54,841 nt of DNA from the NCBI GenBank assembly GCA_013372975.1, contig JABXIS010000025.1, positions 1 through 54,841 on the forward strand. The letters run 5' to 3'. Position numbers and translations under genes: made by a program. Every line of letters begins with the position of its first letter. Position 1 is the stretch's first letter. The notes beneath the pieces were generated by a model. It had not been told where the DNA came from, did not search any database, and saw only the letters and a program-made list of their open reading frames with translations. Source of the stretch: Alphaproteobacteria bacterium (lineage in GTDB: Bacteria; Pseudomonadota; Alphaproteobacteria; Sphingomonadales; Kordiimonadaceae). Positions 1-8,115 of this stretch are shown in pieces.

Positions 1-41
1 AGTTTCTTGAGCTTGTCGATCCGCTCATCCGTCCATGCCAT
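1..41 (-). CDS. gcrA: GcrA-like cell-cycle regulator, 5' end only
   Basis: Only the first 13 complete codons lie in the window; the gene runs off the left edge. The minus strand reads MAWTDERIDKLKK, which matches the highly conserved start of alphaproteobacterial GcrA proteins (M-[AS]-W-T-D-E-R). An AAGGA ribosome site lies about 9 nt before the ATG at 41. GcrA is a sigma70-associated cell-cycle regulator that acts at promoters carrying CcrM-methylated GANTC sites (family knowledge). Three GANTC sites sit 45-67 bp upstream of this start, described separately. The fragment is short, so the call rests on the N-terminal signature alone. Confidence 0.75.
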   Translation of the reverse strand, partial: MAWTDERIDKLKK

Positions 42-83
42 TGGTCGTTTCCTTATTATCTCTTGGTGCCCGAAGGCGCGGTT

Positions 84-108
84 GTGACTCGGACGAGTCA
101 CCCGATTC
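84..108. promoter_or_regulatory. Cluster of three GANTC sites, two in an 18-bp perfect palindrome
   Basis: Between the divergent gcrA and ABC permease genes the sequence holds GACTC (86-90), GAGTC (95-99) and GATTC (104-108). They are evenly spaced at 9 bp with 4-nt spacers. The first two form a perfect 18-bp inverted repeat (84-101). GANTC is the CcrM methylation target, and GcrA acts at methylated GANTC promoters (established in Caulobacter). The position suggests methylation-dependent control of gcrA, the permease, or both; that is inference. Confidence 0.55.
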
Positions 109-199
109 CCTTCTGCTTATATCTTCCAAGCACCCCTCTTGCCAAGGGGCCAAACGTCACCATATGGTGAAGCCCGCAATTTTTTACGGAGCACACGCC

Positions 200-1048
200 A
201 TGGAATCCACCCCATCCACCCTTGCCGATACCGGTTCATCAAAGGACTATCCCGAGCTTGGGTCCCGTTCCATCGGCGCGGTAAACTGGGTTGGCCTCTG
301 GACACTCTACACCCGTGAAACACGGCGGTTCATGAAAGTTTGGGCGCAAACACTGGCTGCGCCCGCTGTCACAACAATTCTTTTCATGATCATTTTCACG
401 CTGGCACTTGGGGATCGGGGCCGCATGGTGGCGGACATGCCTTATGCCCAGTTCCTGGCGCCGGGCCTGATTGTGATGGCGGTTTTGCAGAATGCCTTTG
501 CCAACACCTCGTCCTCGATTTTGATTTCAAAAGTGCAGGGCAATATCGTTGATACGCTTATGCCGCCGCTTTCGGCGCTGGAGCTAACGATCGGGTTTGT
601 TGCGGGCGGCGTAACCCGCGGCCTTGCGGTTGGCGTGTCTGTGGGCACGGCCTTTGCGCTGATGCCGGGCGTATCCATGCATATCGAACACTATTGGGCG
701 GTTATCTACTATGCGCTTACGGCGAGCGTAATGCTGTCGCTTATTGGTGTGCTCACCGGCGTGTGGGCAGAGAAGTTTGATCATGCGGCCACGATCACCA
801 ATTTTGTGATCGCACCCCTCAGCCTTCTTTCAGGCACCTTTTATTCCATCGAGCGGCTTTCAACCGGCTGGCAGGTCTTCAGCCAGATGAACCCGTTTTT
901 CTATATGATCGATGGCGTGCGTTATGGCTTCATTGGCCGCGCAGACAGTGATCTCACGACAGGCATTATTTATACGCTAGTGCTGAATATTGTGCTCACC
1001 CTGTGGGTTTACCGCGTGTTCAAAACCGGCTACCGCCTGAAGGCGTAG
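200..1048 (+). CDS. ABC-2 type transporter permease, orphan
   Basis: A 282-residue inner-membrane protein of the ABC-2 permease family (YadH/NodJ-like). A cytoplasmic N-terminus of about 45 residues is followed by about six hydrophobic segments. The conserved ABC-2 features PYAQFLAPGLIVMA near the middle and a late FSQMNPFFYMIDGVRYGF stretch are visible. I chose the ATG at 200 because GGAG lies 8 nt upstream; the frame stays open further upstream but without a comparable ribosome site. Such permeases normally pair with an ABC ATPase. None is adjacent here: gcrA lies upstream on the other strand and a TonB receptor downstream. The ATPase is probably elsewhere. The substrate is unknown. Confidence 0.85.
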   Translation: MESTPSTLADTGSSKDYPELGSRSIGAVNWVGLWTLYTRETRRFMKVWAQTLAAPAVTTILFMIIFTLALGDRGRMVADMPYAQFLAPGLIVMAVLQNAFANTSSSILISKVQGNIVDTLMPPLSALELTIGFVAGGVTRGLAVGVSVGTAFALMPGVSMHIEHYWAVIYYALTASVMLSLIGVLTGVWAEKFDHAATITNFVIAPLSLLSGTFYSIERLSTGWQVFSQMNPFFYMIDGVRYGFIGRADSDLTTGIIYTLVLNIVLTLWVYRVFKTGYRLKA

Positions 1049-1282
1049 GGCAAGAAAAAGTCTTTAGATACTTTAGTTTAGCTTCTTTTGGGGCGCCCGC
1101 CGCCCCCAACCTGTGACATGTTTTCAACGATCGCTGAGCTAGTGGCCAGGGTCCTTAAATTATTTTCAAAAATCTATTCCTAAAAAGCTCTCCCTTTTCG
1201 TTATAGGGGTTGCGGCGCCGGATGGGTATGCGCCGCTTCACCAAGAAACCACCGGCCGAAGGTGGCCGGACAGGGAGGAATT

Positions 1283-3706
1283 ATGAACACCAAAAAGACT
1301 ATCTTGCTGGGCACATCCGCAGTGGCGCTTGCCGTTGCCGGAATGGGCGCAGCATCTGCACAAGACAGCGACACAAACGATTTTGCATTTGAAGAAATTA
1401 CAGTAACTGCCACCAAGCGCGCTTCCTCCATTCAGGATGTGCCTTTCTCCATCAACGCCCAAACGGCGGCTGACATGGAGCGCACAGGTTCCAAGAACTT
1501 GGAAGATGTTGCCCGCAATATCGCAGGCCTCCAGATTCAAAACTTGGGCCCAGGCCAAAGCCAGGTGGCAATCCGCGGCGTATCTGCTGGTCAGATCGTC
1601 CGTGACCAGCCAGGCGTGAAAGAACAGGTTGGTGTGTATCTGGACGAATCCGTGATCTCGCTTTCGCTCTTTACGCCTGATCTCGATCTCTATGACCTGA
1701 ACCGCCTTGAAACACTGCGTGGCCCACAGGGCACCCTGTTTGGTTCCGGTTCGATTGGCGGCACCATCCGTTACATCACCAACCAGCCAAGCTTTGATGC
1801 CATTGAAGGCAGCTTTGAGGCTGATCTCAACACGATCAAAGGCGGTGGCACCGGTGGCAGCGTGAAGGGCATGATCAACGTGCCTTTGTCTGACAAAGTG
1901 GCAGTTCGCGCTGTGGCTTACCACACCGAATATGGCGGCTTTATCGATGCGCGCCGTGAAGACGGTTCCACTGACAGCAATGTCAACAGCGGTACTCGCA
2001 CAGGTGGGCGTCTGGCGCTTACGTGGCAGCCAAACGACAATGTTTCCATCACACCGCGCGTGATCTATCAGGAAATCGAAGCTGATGGCTTCAACCGTCA
2101 GGAAGTGTTCAACCTGTATGCCAACCCGTTCACGGATGCATCTGCCACTGATGGCCGTGCGCCTGTAACCTTTGGTGAGCGCGAGCAGTTCCTGCTTCTC
2201 GACGAAGGTTTCAAGGATGAAACCATGATCGCCGATGCCACCATTACCATCGCAGGTGAAGGCTATGAGGTGACATCTGTAACAAGCTACACAGAGCGTG
2301 ACATTCTCGTCAGCCGCGATGCCTCTGCCCTTACAGGCAGTGTATCTGTTGACCTGCAGTATCCGGTTGAAGCTGTGATGCTGCCGTCCAACCTGCGCGA
2401 CACCACGAAGGTAGACAGCCTCACGCAGGAAATCCGCGTTGCGTCTGATAACGACACTGATCTCCAGTGGGTTCTGGGCGGGTTTATCTCCAAGACCGAT
2501 CGTTTCTATCGTCAGTTCCTGCCAACGCCGGGCTATGACGCATTTACCGACGCGGTTTTGGGTGCGGGCACTGCTGAAGCGACAGCCGCAGGTGTAGCAC
2601 CGGCGGATTCGCCTTTCTATTCCGAACTGCCATACACGCTGACGCAAATCTCCGGCTTTGGTGAGTTCAGCTATGACCTTACCGATCGCCTGCAGGTAAC
2701 GGCCGGTGGCCGTTTCTATGGCTACCGGGAAGAGCGTTCCGTTACACAGGTTGGCCTCTTTGGTAACGGTGTGGTCAATCAGGTTGATACCACGTCATCC
2801 AGTGGTTTCACGCCGCGTATCCTTGCCAACTATGACATCTCCAACGACGTAACCGTGAACGCGCAAGTGTCCAAGGGTTTCCGTCTCGGTGGTGTGAACG
2901 ACCCCTTGAACACCGCGCTTTGTAACGAAAGCGACCTCAAGGTCTTTGGTGGTTTCCAGGATTATAACGATGAAACGCTGTGGAACTATGAAGCAGGCGT
3001 GAAGGTGAACAAGCGTAAGTTCAGCCTGAATGCCGCGGCTTTCTACACCAGCATCAAAAACCTGCAGGTAACTTTGGACGCGGGCTCCTGTTCTTCCCGT
3101 ATTTCCTTCAACGTGCCTGAGGCGCACACCATGGGTATCGAAGCAGAATTCAAGGCCCGTCCGGTGGACAACTTCGAATTCACATTCGCAGGCAGCCTCA
3201 TTGAATCCGAGTTTGATTCAACGGTCGTGGACAGCAACGGCGACGTTCTGGGCGGCGTCCGCAAGGGCAATCGCCTTGCGTCTGTGCCTGAGTTCCAGTT
3301 CGGTTCTACAGCCACATACTTCTTCCCGGCCGAGTTTATCTCTGACGATGCGGAAGCCTATGTGTCTGCCACCTTCCAGTATCGCGGTTCCATCTTCACC
3401 CAGCCGGGTGACCAGGAAGCCGGTGGCGAAGGCAACAGCATCCTGCGCCAGACATCTGGCCTGGCGTTTGGTGGTGCCTCTGGTGCTGATGTAACCGAAC
3501 TTGATCTGGAGCTGGACCCATACAAGACGCTGAACTTCGCGTTCGGCATCAACTGGGAGAAGTGGGACTTTGTTGCCTACGTGAACAACGTAACAGACGA
3601 AAACGCCAACCTGTCGTTCGACCGCGAGCGTGGCGGCCGGGCGCGTCTTGGCTTCCGTACGAACCAGCCGCGCACATACGGCATTACCGTGCGTACGCGC
3701 TTCTAA
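1283..3706 (+). CDS. TonB-dependent outer-membrane receptor (first of three)
   Basis: An 807-residue receptor for energised uptake across the outer membrane. A signal peptide (residues 1-26, cleavage after ASA) precedes a TonB-box-like EEITVTATKR near residue 35. The plug domain follows, with typical RGVSAGQ and ETLRGPQGTLFGSGSIGG segments, then a long beta-barrel ending in an aromatic residue (VRTRF). The ATG at 1283 has an ideal GGGAGGAA site; an earlier in-frame codon lacks one. The style (LRGPQGTLFG, NVTDENANLSFD) matches sphingomonad/Kordiimonas receptors for organic substrates rather than classical siderophore receptors. It stands alone with a strong terminator behind it, so the substrate cannot be inferred from neighbours. 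Confidence 0.92.
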   Translation: MNTKKTILLGTSAVALAVAGMGAASAQDSDTNDFAFEEITVTATKRASSIQDVPFSINAQTAADMERTGSKNLEDVARNIAGLQIQNLGPGQSQVAIRGVSAGQIVRDQPGVKEQVGVYLDESVISLSLFTPDLDLYDLNRLETLRGPQGTLFGSGSIGGTIRYITNQPSFDAIEGSFEADLNTIKGGGTGGSVKGMINVPLSDKVAVRAVAYHTEYGGFIDARREDGSTDSNVNSGTRTGGRLALTWQPNDNVSITPRVIYQEIEADGFNRQEVFNLYANPFTDASATDGRAPVTFGEREQFLLLDEGFKDETMIADATITIAGEGYEVTSVTSYTERDILVSRDASALTGSVSVDLQYPVEAVMLPSNLRDTTKVDSLTQEIRVASDNDTDLQWVLGGFISKTDRFYRQFLPTPGYDAFTDAVLGAGTAEATAAGVAPADSPFYSELPYTLTQISGFGEFSYDLTDRLQVTAGGRFYGYREERSVTQVGLFGNGVVNQVDTTSSSGFTPRILANYDISNDVTVNAQVSKGFRLGGVNDPLNTALCNESDLKVFGGFQDYNDETLWNYEAGVKVNKRKFSLNAAAFYTSIKNLQVTLDAGSCSSRISFNVPEAHTMGIEAEFKARPVDNFEFTFAGSLIESEFDSTVVDSNGDVLGGVRKGNRLASVPEFQFGSTATYFFPAEFISDDAEAYVSATFQYRGSIFTQPGDQEAGGEGNSILRQTSGLAFGGASGADVTELDLELDPYKTLNFAFGINWEKWDFVAYVNNVTDENANLSFDRERGGRARLGFRTNQPRTYGITVRTRF

Positions 3707-3726
3707 GGCTTTTACGAGCTCTCTGG

Positions 3727-3806
3727 GAAGGGTTTCCTGCAACGTTTTCCCATGCAGGCAACCCTTCTTGGGCGGGAGGTTGGCATGTCCGGCCTCCCGC
3801 TTTTTT
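3727..3806 (+). terminator. Terminator after the first TonB receptor
   Basis: Two consecutive stem-loops follow the receptor stop. The first pairs roughly 3728-3741 with about 3753-3766. The second has a perfect 8-bp GCGGGAGG/CCTCCCGC stem (3772-3779 with 3793-3800) directly followed by six T residues, a canonical intrinsic terminator. Confidence 0.85.
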
Positions 3807-3920
3807 ATGGTTTTCCCCAAATTCAAAAGAACTGTCGGTTGGCGGCAGAAAAATTCGTGAATCCTGCGGTGGGGCGCCATTGACTTCCCCATGCCGTAGC
3901 GGCATCCTTGGCCCCAACAA

Positions 3921-3962
3921 AGCCGGAGTGCGGGGAGCCTCCGGCTGCTGCCTTTTATAGAG
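3921..3962 (+). promoter_or_regulatory. Hairpin plus GCCTTTTATAGAG element before argD
   Basis: An 8-bp perfect stem AGCCGGAG/CTCCGGCT (3921-3928 with 3939-3946) is followed by GCCTTTTATAGAG at 3950-3962, 28 nt before the argD start. The same 13-mer follows a GC hairpin before hslO (6192-6204). It could be a leader terminator, a processing site or part of an internal promoter; the sequence does not decide. Confidence 0.35.
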
Positions 3963-3990
3963 CCGGAAACCGGCCGCATGGAGAGAAGAA

Positions 3991-5184
3991 GTGATTAGCC
4001 CCTTGATGCCAACATACGCCCGTATTCCTGTCGCGTTCGAACGCGGCGAGGGCATGTACCTTTATGATACAAACGGCAAAAAATATCTGGATTTCTATTC
4101 CGGGATTGGCGTGATGTGTCTTGGCCACAGCCACCCGACGCTGGTGAATGCCATCAAGGATCAGGCCGAAAAGCTGTGGCACACGGCAAACACCTATGAA
4201 ATCCCGCTCGGGACCAAGCTGGCAGAGCGCCTGTGCGCGGCGTCTTTTGCCGACACTGTGTTCTTCACCAATTCTGGTGCGGAATCGATCGAATGCGCGA
4301 TCAAGATGGTGCGCAAATATCATTATGACAAAGGCAACAAGGGCAAATACCGCCTGATCACCATGGCAAACGCGTTCCATGGCCGGACGCTGGCGGGCAT
4401 CGCCGCTGCGGGCCAGGAAAAGCTGACAAAGGGTTTTGAGCCCCTGCCAGACGGTTTTGATGTGGTGCCTTTTGGTGATATCGACGCGGTGAAGGCAGCG
4501 ATCACACCAGAGACTGGCGGCATCATGGTTGAGCCGGTGCAAGGCGAAGGCGGCATCCGCCCGCTGTCGAAAGAACAGATGCAGGCGCTGCGTGACCTGT
4601 GTGATGAAAATGGCCTCCTCTTGGTGTTTGATGAAATCCAGTGCGGCATGGGCCGGACAGGCAAGCTGTTTGCCCATGAATGGTCAGACGTGAAGCCTGA
4701 TATTGTGACAGCGGCCAAAGGCATCGGCGGCGGCTTCCCGCTGGGCGCCTGCCTTGCAACCGAAGAAGCAGCCTCTGGCATGACTGTAGGCACCCACGGC
4801 AGCACCTATGGCGGTAACCCGCTGGCGATGGCGGTTGGTAACGCCGTGCTGGATGAAATGCTGGCGCCGGGCTTCCTGGAGCACGCTAAAAACATGGGTG
4901 ACAAGCTGCAGGCCCGCCTGGGCGCATTGCAGCAACAGCATGGTGATATCGTCAAGGAAGTGCGCGGCATGGGCCTGATGGCTGGCCTGCGCATGCCGGA
5001 TGTGCCAACACGGAACGCGGTGTTGGATATGATCGACCGCGGCATGTTGCCTGCGGTGGCCGGTGATATGGTCATGCGTATGCTGCCACCATTGATTATT
5101 GATGACGAGCATCTTGATGAAGCGATCGAGAAGCTTGACGGTGCCCTCAATGACTGGCGGGCAAATGGACTTCCGGGGGCATAA
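3991..5184 (+). CDS. argD: Acetylornithine aminotransferase
   Basis: A 397-residue class-III PLP aminotransferase that converts N-acetylglutamate semialdehyde to N-acetylornithine in cytoplasmic arginine synthesis. It may also serve as succinyldiaminopimelate aminotransferase, as in some bacteria. Visible features are FYSGIGVMCLGHSHP at the N-terminus, TNSGAESIECAIK (93-105), FDEIQCGMGRTG (213-224) and the PLP lysine K243 in TAAKGIGGGFPLG. I took the GTG start at 3991 because GAGAGAAGAA lies immediately upstream and family members begin a few residues before MPTYAR. It is followed after 35 bp by argF, forming an argD-argF unit. Confidence 0.95.
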   Translation: MISPLMPTYARIPVAFERGEGMYLYDTNGKKYLDFYSGIGVMCLGHSHPTLVNAIKDQAEKLWHTANTYEIPLGTKLAERLCAASFADTVFFTNSGAESIECAIKMVRKYHYDKGNKGKYRLITMANAFHGRTLAGIAAAGQEKLTKGFEPLPDGFDVVPFGDIDAVKAAITPETGGIMVEPVQGEGGIRPLSKEQMQALRDLCDENGLLLVFDEIQCGMGRTGKLFAHEWSDVKPDIVTAAKGIGGGFPLGACLATEEAASGMTVGTHGSTYGGNPLAMAVGNAVLDEMLAPGFLEHAKNMGDKLQARLGALQQQHGDIVKEVRGMGLMAGLRMPDVPTRNAVLDMIDRGMLPAVAGDMVMRMLPPLIIDDEHLDEAIEKLDGALNDWRANGLPGA

Positions 5185-5219
5185 CGCTCCCGGACTTTAA
5201 CCGAAAAGGAAAAGGTGAG

Positions 5220-6158
5220 ATGACAGTAACGCCAAACAGCCATTTTATTGACCTCAAGGATATCCCTGCGGAAACGCTGCGGCACATCCTGGATACGGCC
5301 AAGGAATGGAAAGAGGCACGACGTCATCTCCCCAAGGGTGCGGTGGATGAAGGCGCGCCGCTGGCCGGTTATGCGCTGGCGATGATCTTTGAAAAACCTT
5401 CCACCCGCACGCGCATCAGCTTTGAAATGGCCATGCACCAACTTGGTGGCAAATCTGTTGTTCTGCAGGGCGGCAATATGCAGCTTGGCCGCGGTGAAAC
5501 CATCGGCGATACCGCGCGGGTGATCAGTCGGTATGTGGATGCCATCATGATTCGCGCCAACACCCATGATGCGGTGATGGAACTGGCGGAAGAAGGCGAA
5601 GTGCCGGTAGTGAACGCACTGACGGACCGTTCACACCCGTGCCAGATCATGGCCGATATCATGACCATCGAGGAACACAGCGGGCCTATCAAGGGCAAGA
5701 AGCTTGCCTGGGTGGGTGATGGCAACAATGTTGCCACGTCTCTGATTGAAGCCGCCGTGAAATTTGATTTCACCCTTATGCTGGGTTGCCCTGAGAAGTT
5801 CGCGCCTTATGACGATGTGCTTGAATGGGCAGAGCGCAACGGCGGTGATATCCATGTGGTGACAGACGCCGAGGCAGCCGTCTGGGACGCTGATGCTGTT
5901 TTCACTGACACCTGGATTTCCATGGGCGATGATCGCACCGGCGGCCGCGTGCGTGCACTGGAGCCATTCCAGGTGAACCGGGCCTTGATGGAAAAGGCGG
6001 CTGACGAAGCCTTGTTCCTGCACTGTCTGCCTGCCCACAGGGGCGAGGAAGTCACCAACAATGTGATGGATGGTAGCCAGAGTGTGGTGTGGGATGAAGC
6101 TGAGAACCGCCTGCACGCCCAGAAGGCAATCCTTGCTTGGTGCCTCGGAAAGATATAA
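5220..6158 (+). CDS. argF: Ornithine carbamoyltransferase
   Basis: A 312-residue cytoplasmic enzyme that makes citrulline from ornithine and carbamoyl phosphate. The carbamoyl-phosphate loop STRTR is at residues 61-65 in FEKPSTRTRISFE. HPCQ is at 139-142, and the ornithine loop HCLPAHRGEEV lies near the C-terminus, so all expected catalytic motifs are present. The length is normal for the family. The ATG at 5220 follows an AAAAGGAAAAGG purine tract. It sits 35 bp after argD and 60 bp before hslO, the usual alphaproteobacterial order argD-argF-hslO, and is probably co-transcribed with argD. Confidence 0.97.
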   Translation: MTVTPNSHFIDLKDIPAETLRHILDTAKEWKEARRHLPKGAVDEGAPLAGYALAMIFEKPSTRTRISFEMAMHQLGGKSVVLQGGNMQLGRGETIGDTARVISRYVDAIMIRANTHDAVMELAEEGEVPVVNALTDRSHPCQIMADIMTIEEHSGPIKGKKLAWVGDGNNVATSLIEAAVKFDFTLMLGCPEKFAPYDDVLEWAERNGGDIHVVTDAEAAVWDADAVFTDTWISMGDDRTGGRVRALEPFQVNRALMEKAADEALFLHCLPAHRGEEVTNNVMDGSQSVVWDEAENRLHAQKAILAWCLGKI

Positions 6159-6172
6159 AAGCGCCTCAAATC

Positions 6173-6204
6173 GGGCCCTGCGGGGCCCTTGGCCTTTTAT
6201 AGAG
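6173..6204 (+). promoter_or_regulatory. Hairpin plus GCCTTTTATAGAG element before hslO
   Basis: A short GGGCCC-TGCG-GGGCCC stem-loop (6173-6188) precedes GCCTTTTATAGAG at 6192-6204, ending 14 nt before the hslO ATG. The same 13-mer occurs before argD. The hairpin could attenuate read-through from argF, and the T-rich part could serve as a weak terminator; the role is inferred only. Confidence 0.35.
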
Positions 6205-6218
6205 TTTGGAACGTTCCC

Positions 6219-7184
6219 ATGAGCGAAGCCCCCATTGTAGTAAGCGACCCGGAAGGCAGCCGGGACAACGAAATCCGTCCCTTCGCCATTGAAGGCATGG
6301 ACGTGCGTGGCCGTGCCGTGCGCCTTGGCACTGTTGTGGACCAGGTTTTGAAAGCGCACGACTATCCAGAGCCTGTGGCGAAAATCCTGGGTGAGCTTCT
6401 CACGCTGACAGGCTTGCTCGGGTCCATACTCAAGTTCAATGGGATTGTAACGGTTCAGACCAAATCCGGTGGCCCTGTGCCCATGATGGTGGCGGATTAT
6501 GAGCTGAAGGCTGACGGCATTGGCCGCCTGCGCGGCTATGCCGATATCAACGAAGAAAAGATGGCCCAATATGGCAAAGAACCGTCCTTTAACGGCCTGA
6601 TCGGTTCCAAGCAGGGTTATCTGGCGCTGACAATCGATCAGGGCGAGGATATGGACCGTTATCAAGGCATTGTTGAGCTGAAAGGCGACACACTTTCCGA
6701 AGTGGCGCGCAACTATTTCATGAATAGTGAGCAGACACCGACCGAGATTCGCCTGCGATGCGATCATGATCCTGTCACCAAAAACTGGCGTGCGGGCGGC
6801 ATCATGGTGCAACATCTGGCACGCGGTGAAGAAGGGCGGGAACGTTTGCTTGAACGCAATCAGGAAGAGGAATGGAACCGGGCAAGCGTGTTGATGCACA
6901 GCGTGAAAACGGAAGAACTTCTTGATCCGCAGCTTACGCTCGATAGCCTGTTGTACCGCCTGTATAACGAAGATGGCGTGCGTGTGTTCGACAGTGTGAA
7001 TGTGAAACACGAATGCCGCTGTGGCCGCGAGCGTTTGCTCACGGTGATCAGCCAGTTCTCTGAAGAAGATGTGGATCACATGACAGTTGACGGCAAAATC
7101 AGTGTGAATTGCCAGTTCTGCAACAAGACTTATGATTTCACGCCGGACGAGGCCCGCGCGGCAGGTGAAGAGGCCCGCAGCTAG
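6219..7184 (+). CDS. hslO: Hsp33 redox-regulated holdase chaperone
   Basis: A 321-residue cytosolic chaperone that is activated by oxidative unfolding. The zinc-binding switch is intact: C266-R-C268 and C298-Q-F-C301, with the 29-residue gap of the CXC-X(27-32)-CXXC Hsp33 signature. The N-terminal holdase domain carries conserved GLLGSILKFNG and GGIMVQHL segments. I placed the start at ATG 6219; an in-frame TTG 30 bp earlier would overlap the leader hairpin element. It follows argF in the same direction, a conserved alphaproteobacterial linkage with no obvious functional meaning. A terminator follows. Confidence 0.95.
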   Translation: MSEAPIVVSDPEGSRDNEIRPFAIEGMDVRGRAVRLGTVVDQVLKAHDYPEPVAKILGELLTLTGLLGSILKFNGIVTVQTKSGGPVPMMVADYELKADGIGRLRGYADINEEKMAQYGKEPSFNGLIGSKQGYLALTIDQGEDMDRYQGIVELKGDTLSEVARNYFMNSEQTPTEIRLRCDHDPVTKNWRAGGIMVQHLARGEEGRERLLERNQEEEWNRASVLMHSVKTEELLDPQLTLDSLLYRLYNEDGVRVFDSVNVKHECRCGRERLLTVISQFSEEDVDHMTVDGKISVNCQFCNKTYDFTPDEARAAGEEARS

Positions 7185-7210
7185 GGCGATCAGGCGGATC
7201 GGAACACCAC

Positions 7211-7238
7211 AAGGCGTGCCTTCGGGTGCGCCTTTTTT
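7211..7238 (+). terminator. Terminator after hslO
   Basis: GGCGTGCC-TTCG-GGTGCGCC forms an 8-bp stem with two G-U pairs and a stable TTCG loop (7213-7232), followed by six T residues. This is a textbook intrinsic terminator closing the argD-argF-hslO transcript. Confidence 0.85.
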
Positions 7239-7309
7239 CGTTTGTCACAGGGTTTCCACTTTTTTGCCGTGGTTGATCGCGATACTGAGGAAAGCAAGAG
7301 GAGACGCCG

Positions 7310-8065
7310 ATGATACGTATGGTTTGTTCGTTACTTTTGGTTTTGGGTGTACTGTGCCACCCAGCTTTGGCCTCAGACGATGATGTGACGATCAGGCCCT
7401 TGGTGGACGGGGTATGGCTGCATACATCCGGCCACACGTTCGACGACGGCACGCACTATACCGCTAATGGCTTGATCATACGGGATGGGGACCATCTTGT
7501 GTTGATCGACAGTGCTTGGGGGGACGCGAAAACTGCCATGCTCCTCGATGAAATCCAGTCTGCCATAGGCTTGCCTGTTCATATGGCCGTGGCCACCCAC
7601 TCTCATGAAGATCGTGCGGCCGGGGCCAACGTGATGAAGGCGCGGGGCATCCGCTATTATGCATCTGCCACTACACGCGCACTTATTGCGGAGCGAGGTG
7701 GAGCGGCTCCGGAATATATGCTGGATCTGCCCGCCGAGGCTGGCGCGACAGTGAAGTTCGGCCCGGCCGAAATCCTCTATCCGGGCACAGCGCATACAGC
7801 GGATAATCTGATTGTGTGGTTCGGGGCGCAAAACCTGTTGTTTGGTGGTTGCGCGGTGCGAGAGGCATCGTCTCAAAGTCTGGGCTATTTTAAGGAAGGC
7901 GACCCTGCCACTTGGGGCGGCGCGATGAGGTTGGCGAAGGCCGCCTATTCTGATGCGCAGATTGTGGTGCCGGGCCACGGGGAAGTTGGCGATATCAGCC
8001 TTTTGGATCATACGGCGGCACTGGCTGCGGCCCATATGGCCCAGGTTTCATCGGAAAAGCCTTGA
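7310..8065 (+). CDS. Subclass B1-like metallo-beta-lactamase, secreted
   Basis: A 251-residue secreted metallo-hydrolase. The signal peptide is residues 1-21 (cleavage after ALA). The zinc ligands match subclass B1: H97-S-H99-E-D101 (zinc 1 histidines and zinc 2 Asp), H162 in GTAHTADN, C181 in LFGGCAVR and H223 in VPGHGEVGDISLLDHT. The cysteine ligand in GGC and the closing PGHGE..G..LL.HT are B1 hallmarks that separate it from B3 enzymes and most other MBL-fold hydrolases. The expected activity is periplasmic hydrolysis of penicillins, cephalosporins and carbapenems, but that is inferred from motifs. AGGAG precedes the ATG. It lies alone after a terminator, with a DUF418 protein and an unknown secreted protein downstream. 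No integron or insertion sequence is near, so it looks chromosomal and native. Confidence 0.85.
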   Translation: MIRMVCSLLLVLGVLCHPALASDDDVTIRPLVDGVWLHTSGHTFDDGTHYTANGLIIRDGDHLVLIDSAWGDAKTAMLLDEIQSAIGLPVHMAVATHSHEDRAAGANVMKARGIRYYASATTRALIAERGGAAPEYMLDLPAEAGATVKFGPAEILYPGTAHTADNLIVWFGAQNLLFGGCAVREASSQSLGYFKEGDPATWGGAMRLAKAAYSDAQIVVPGHGEVGDISLLDHTAALAAAHMAQVSSEKP

Positions 8066-8115
8066 ACTTTTTGGTGCTTTCAGCAGTTTTATAAAAATAC
8101 CATAGGCACACAGCG

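Noticed and set aside
1090-1106. GGGGCG/CGCCCC palindrome after the first permease
   Set aside because: The stem is good but no T-run follows on either strand in the right position, so I do not call it a terminator.
1238-2647. Long minus-strand frame (469 codons) opposite the first TonB receptor
   Set aside because: It is antisense to a clear receptor with signal peptide and plug motifs. Its protein is Cys/His-rich with no recognisable domain, as expected for a shadow frame in biased codons.
5631-7079. 482-codon minus-strand frame across argF and hslO
   Set aside because: It spans two well-identified genes on the other strand and shows no motif or ribosome site.
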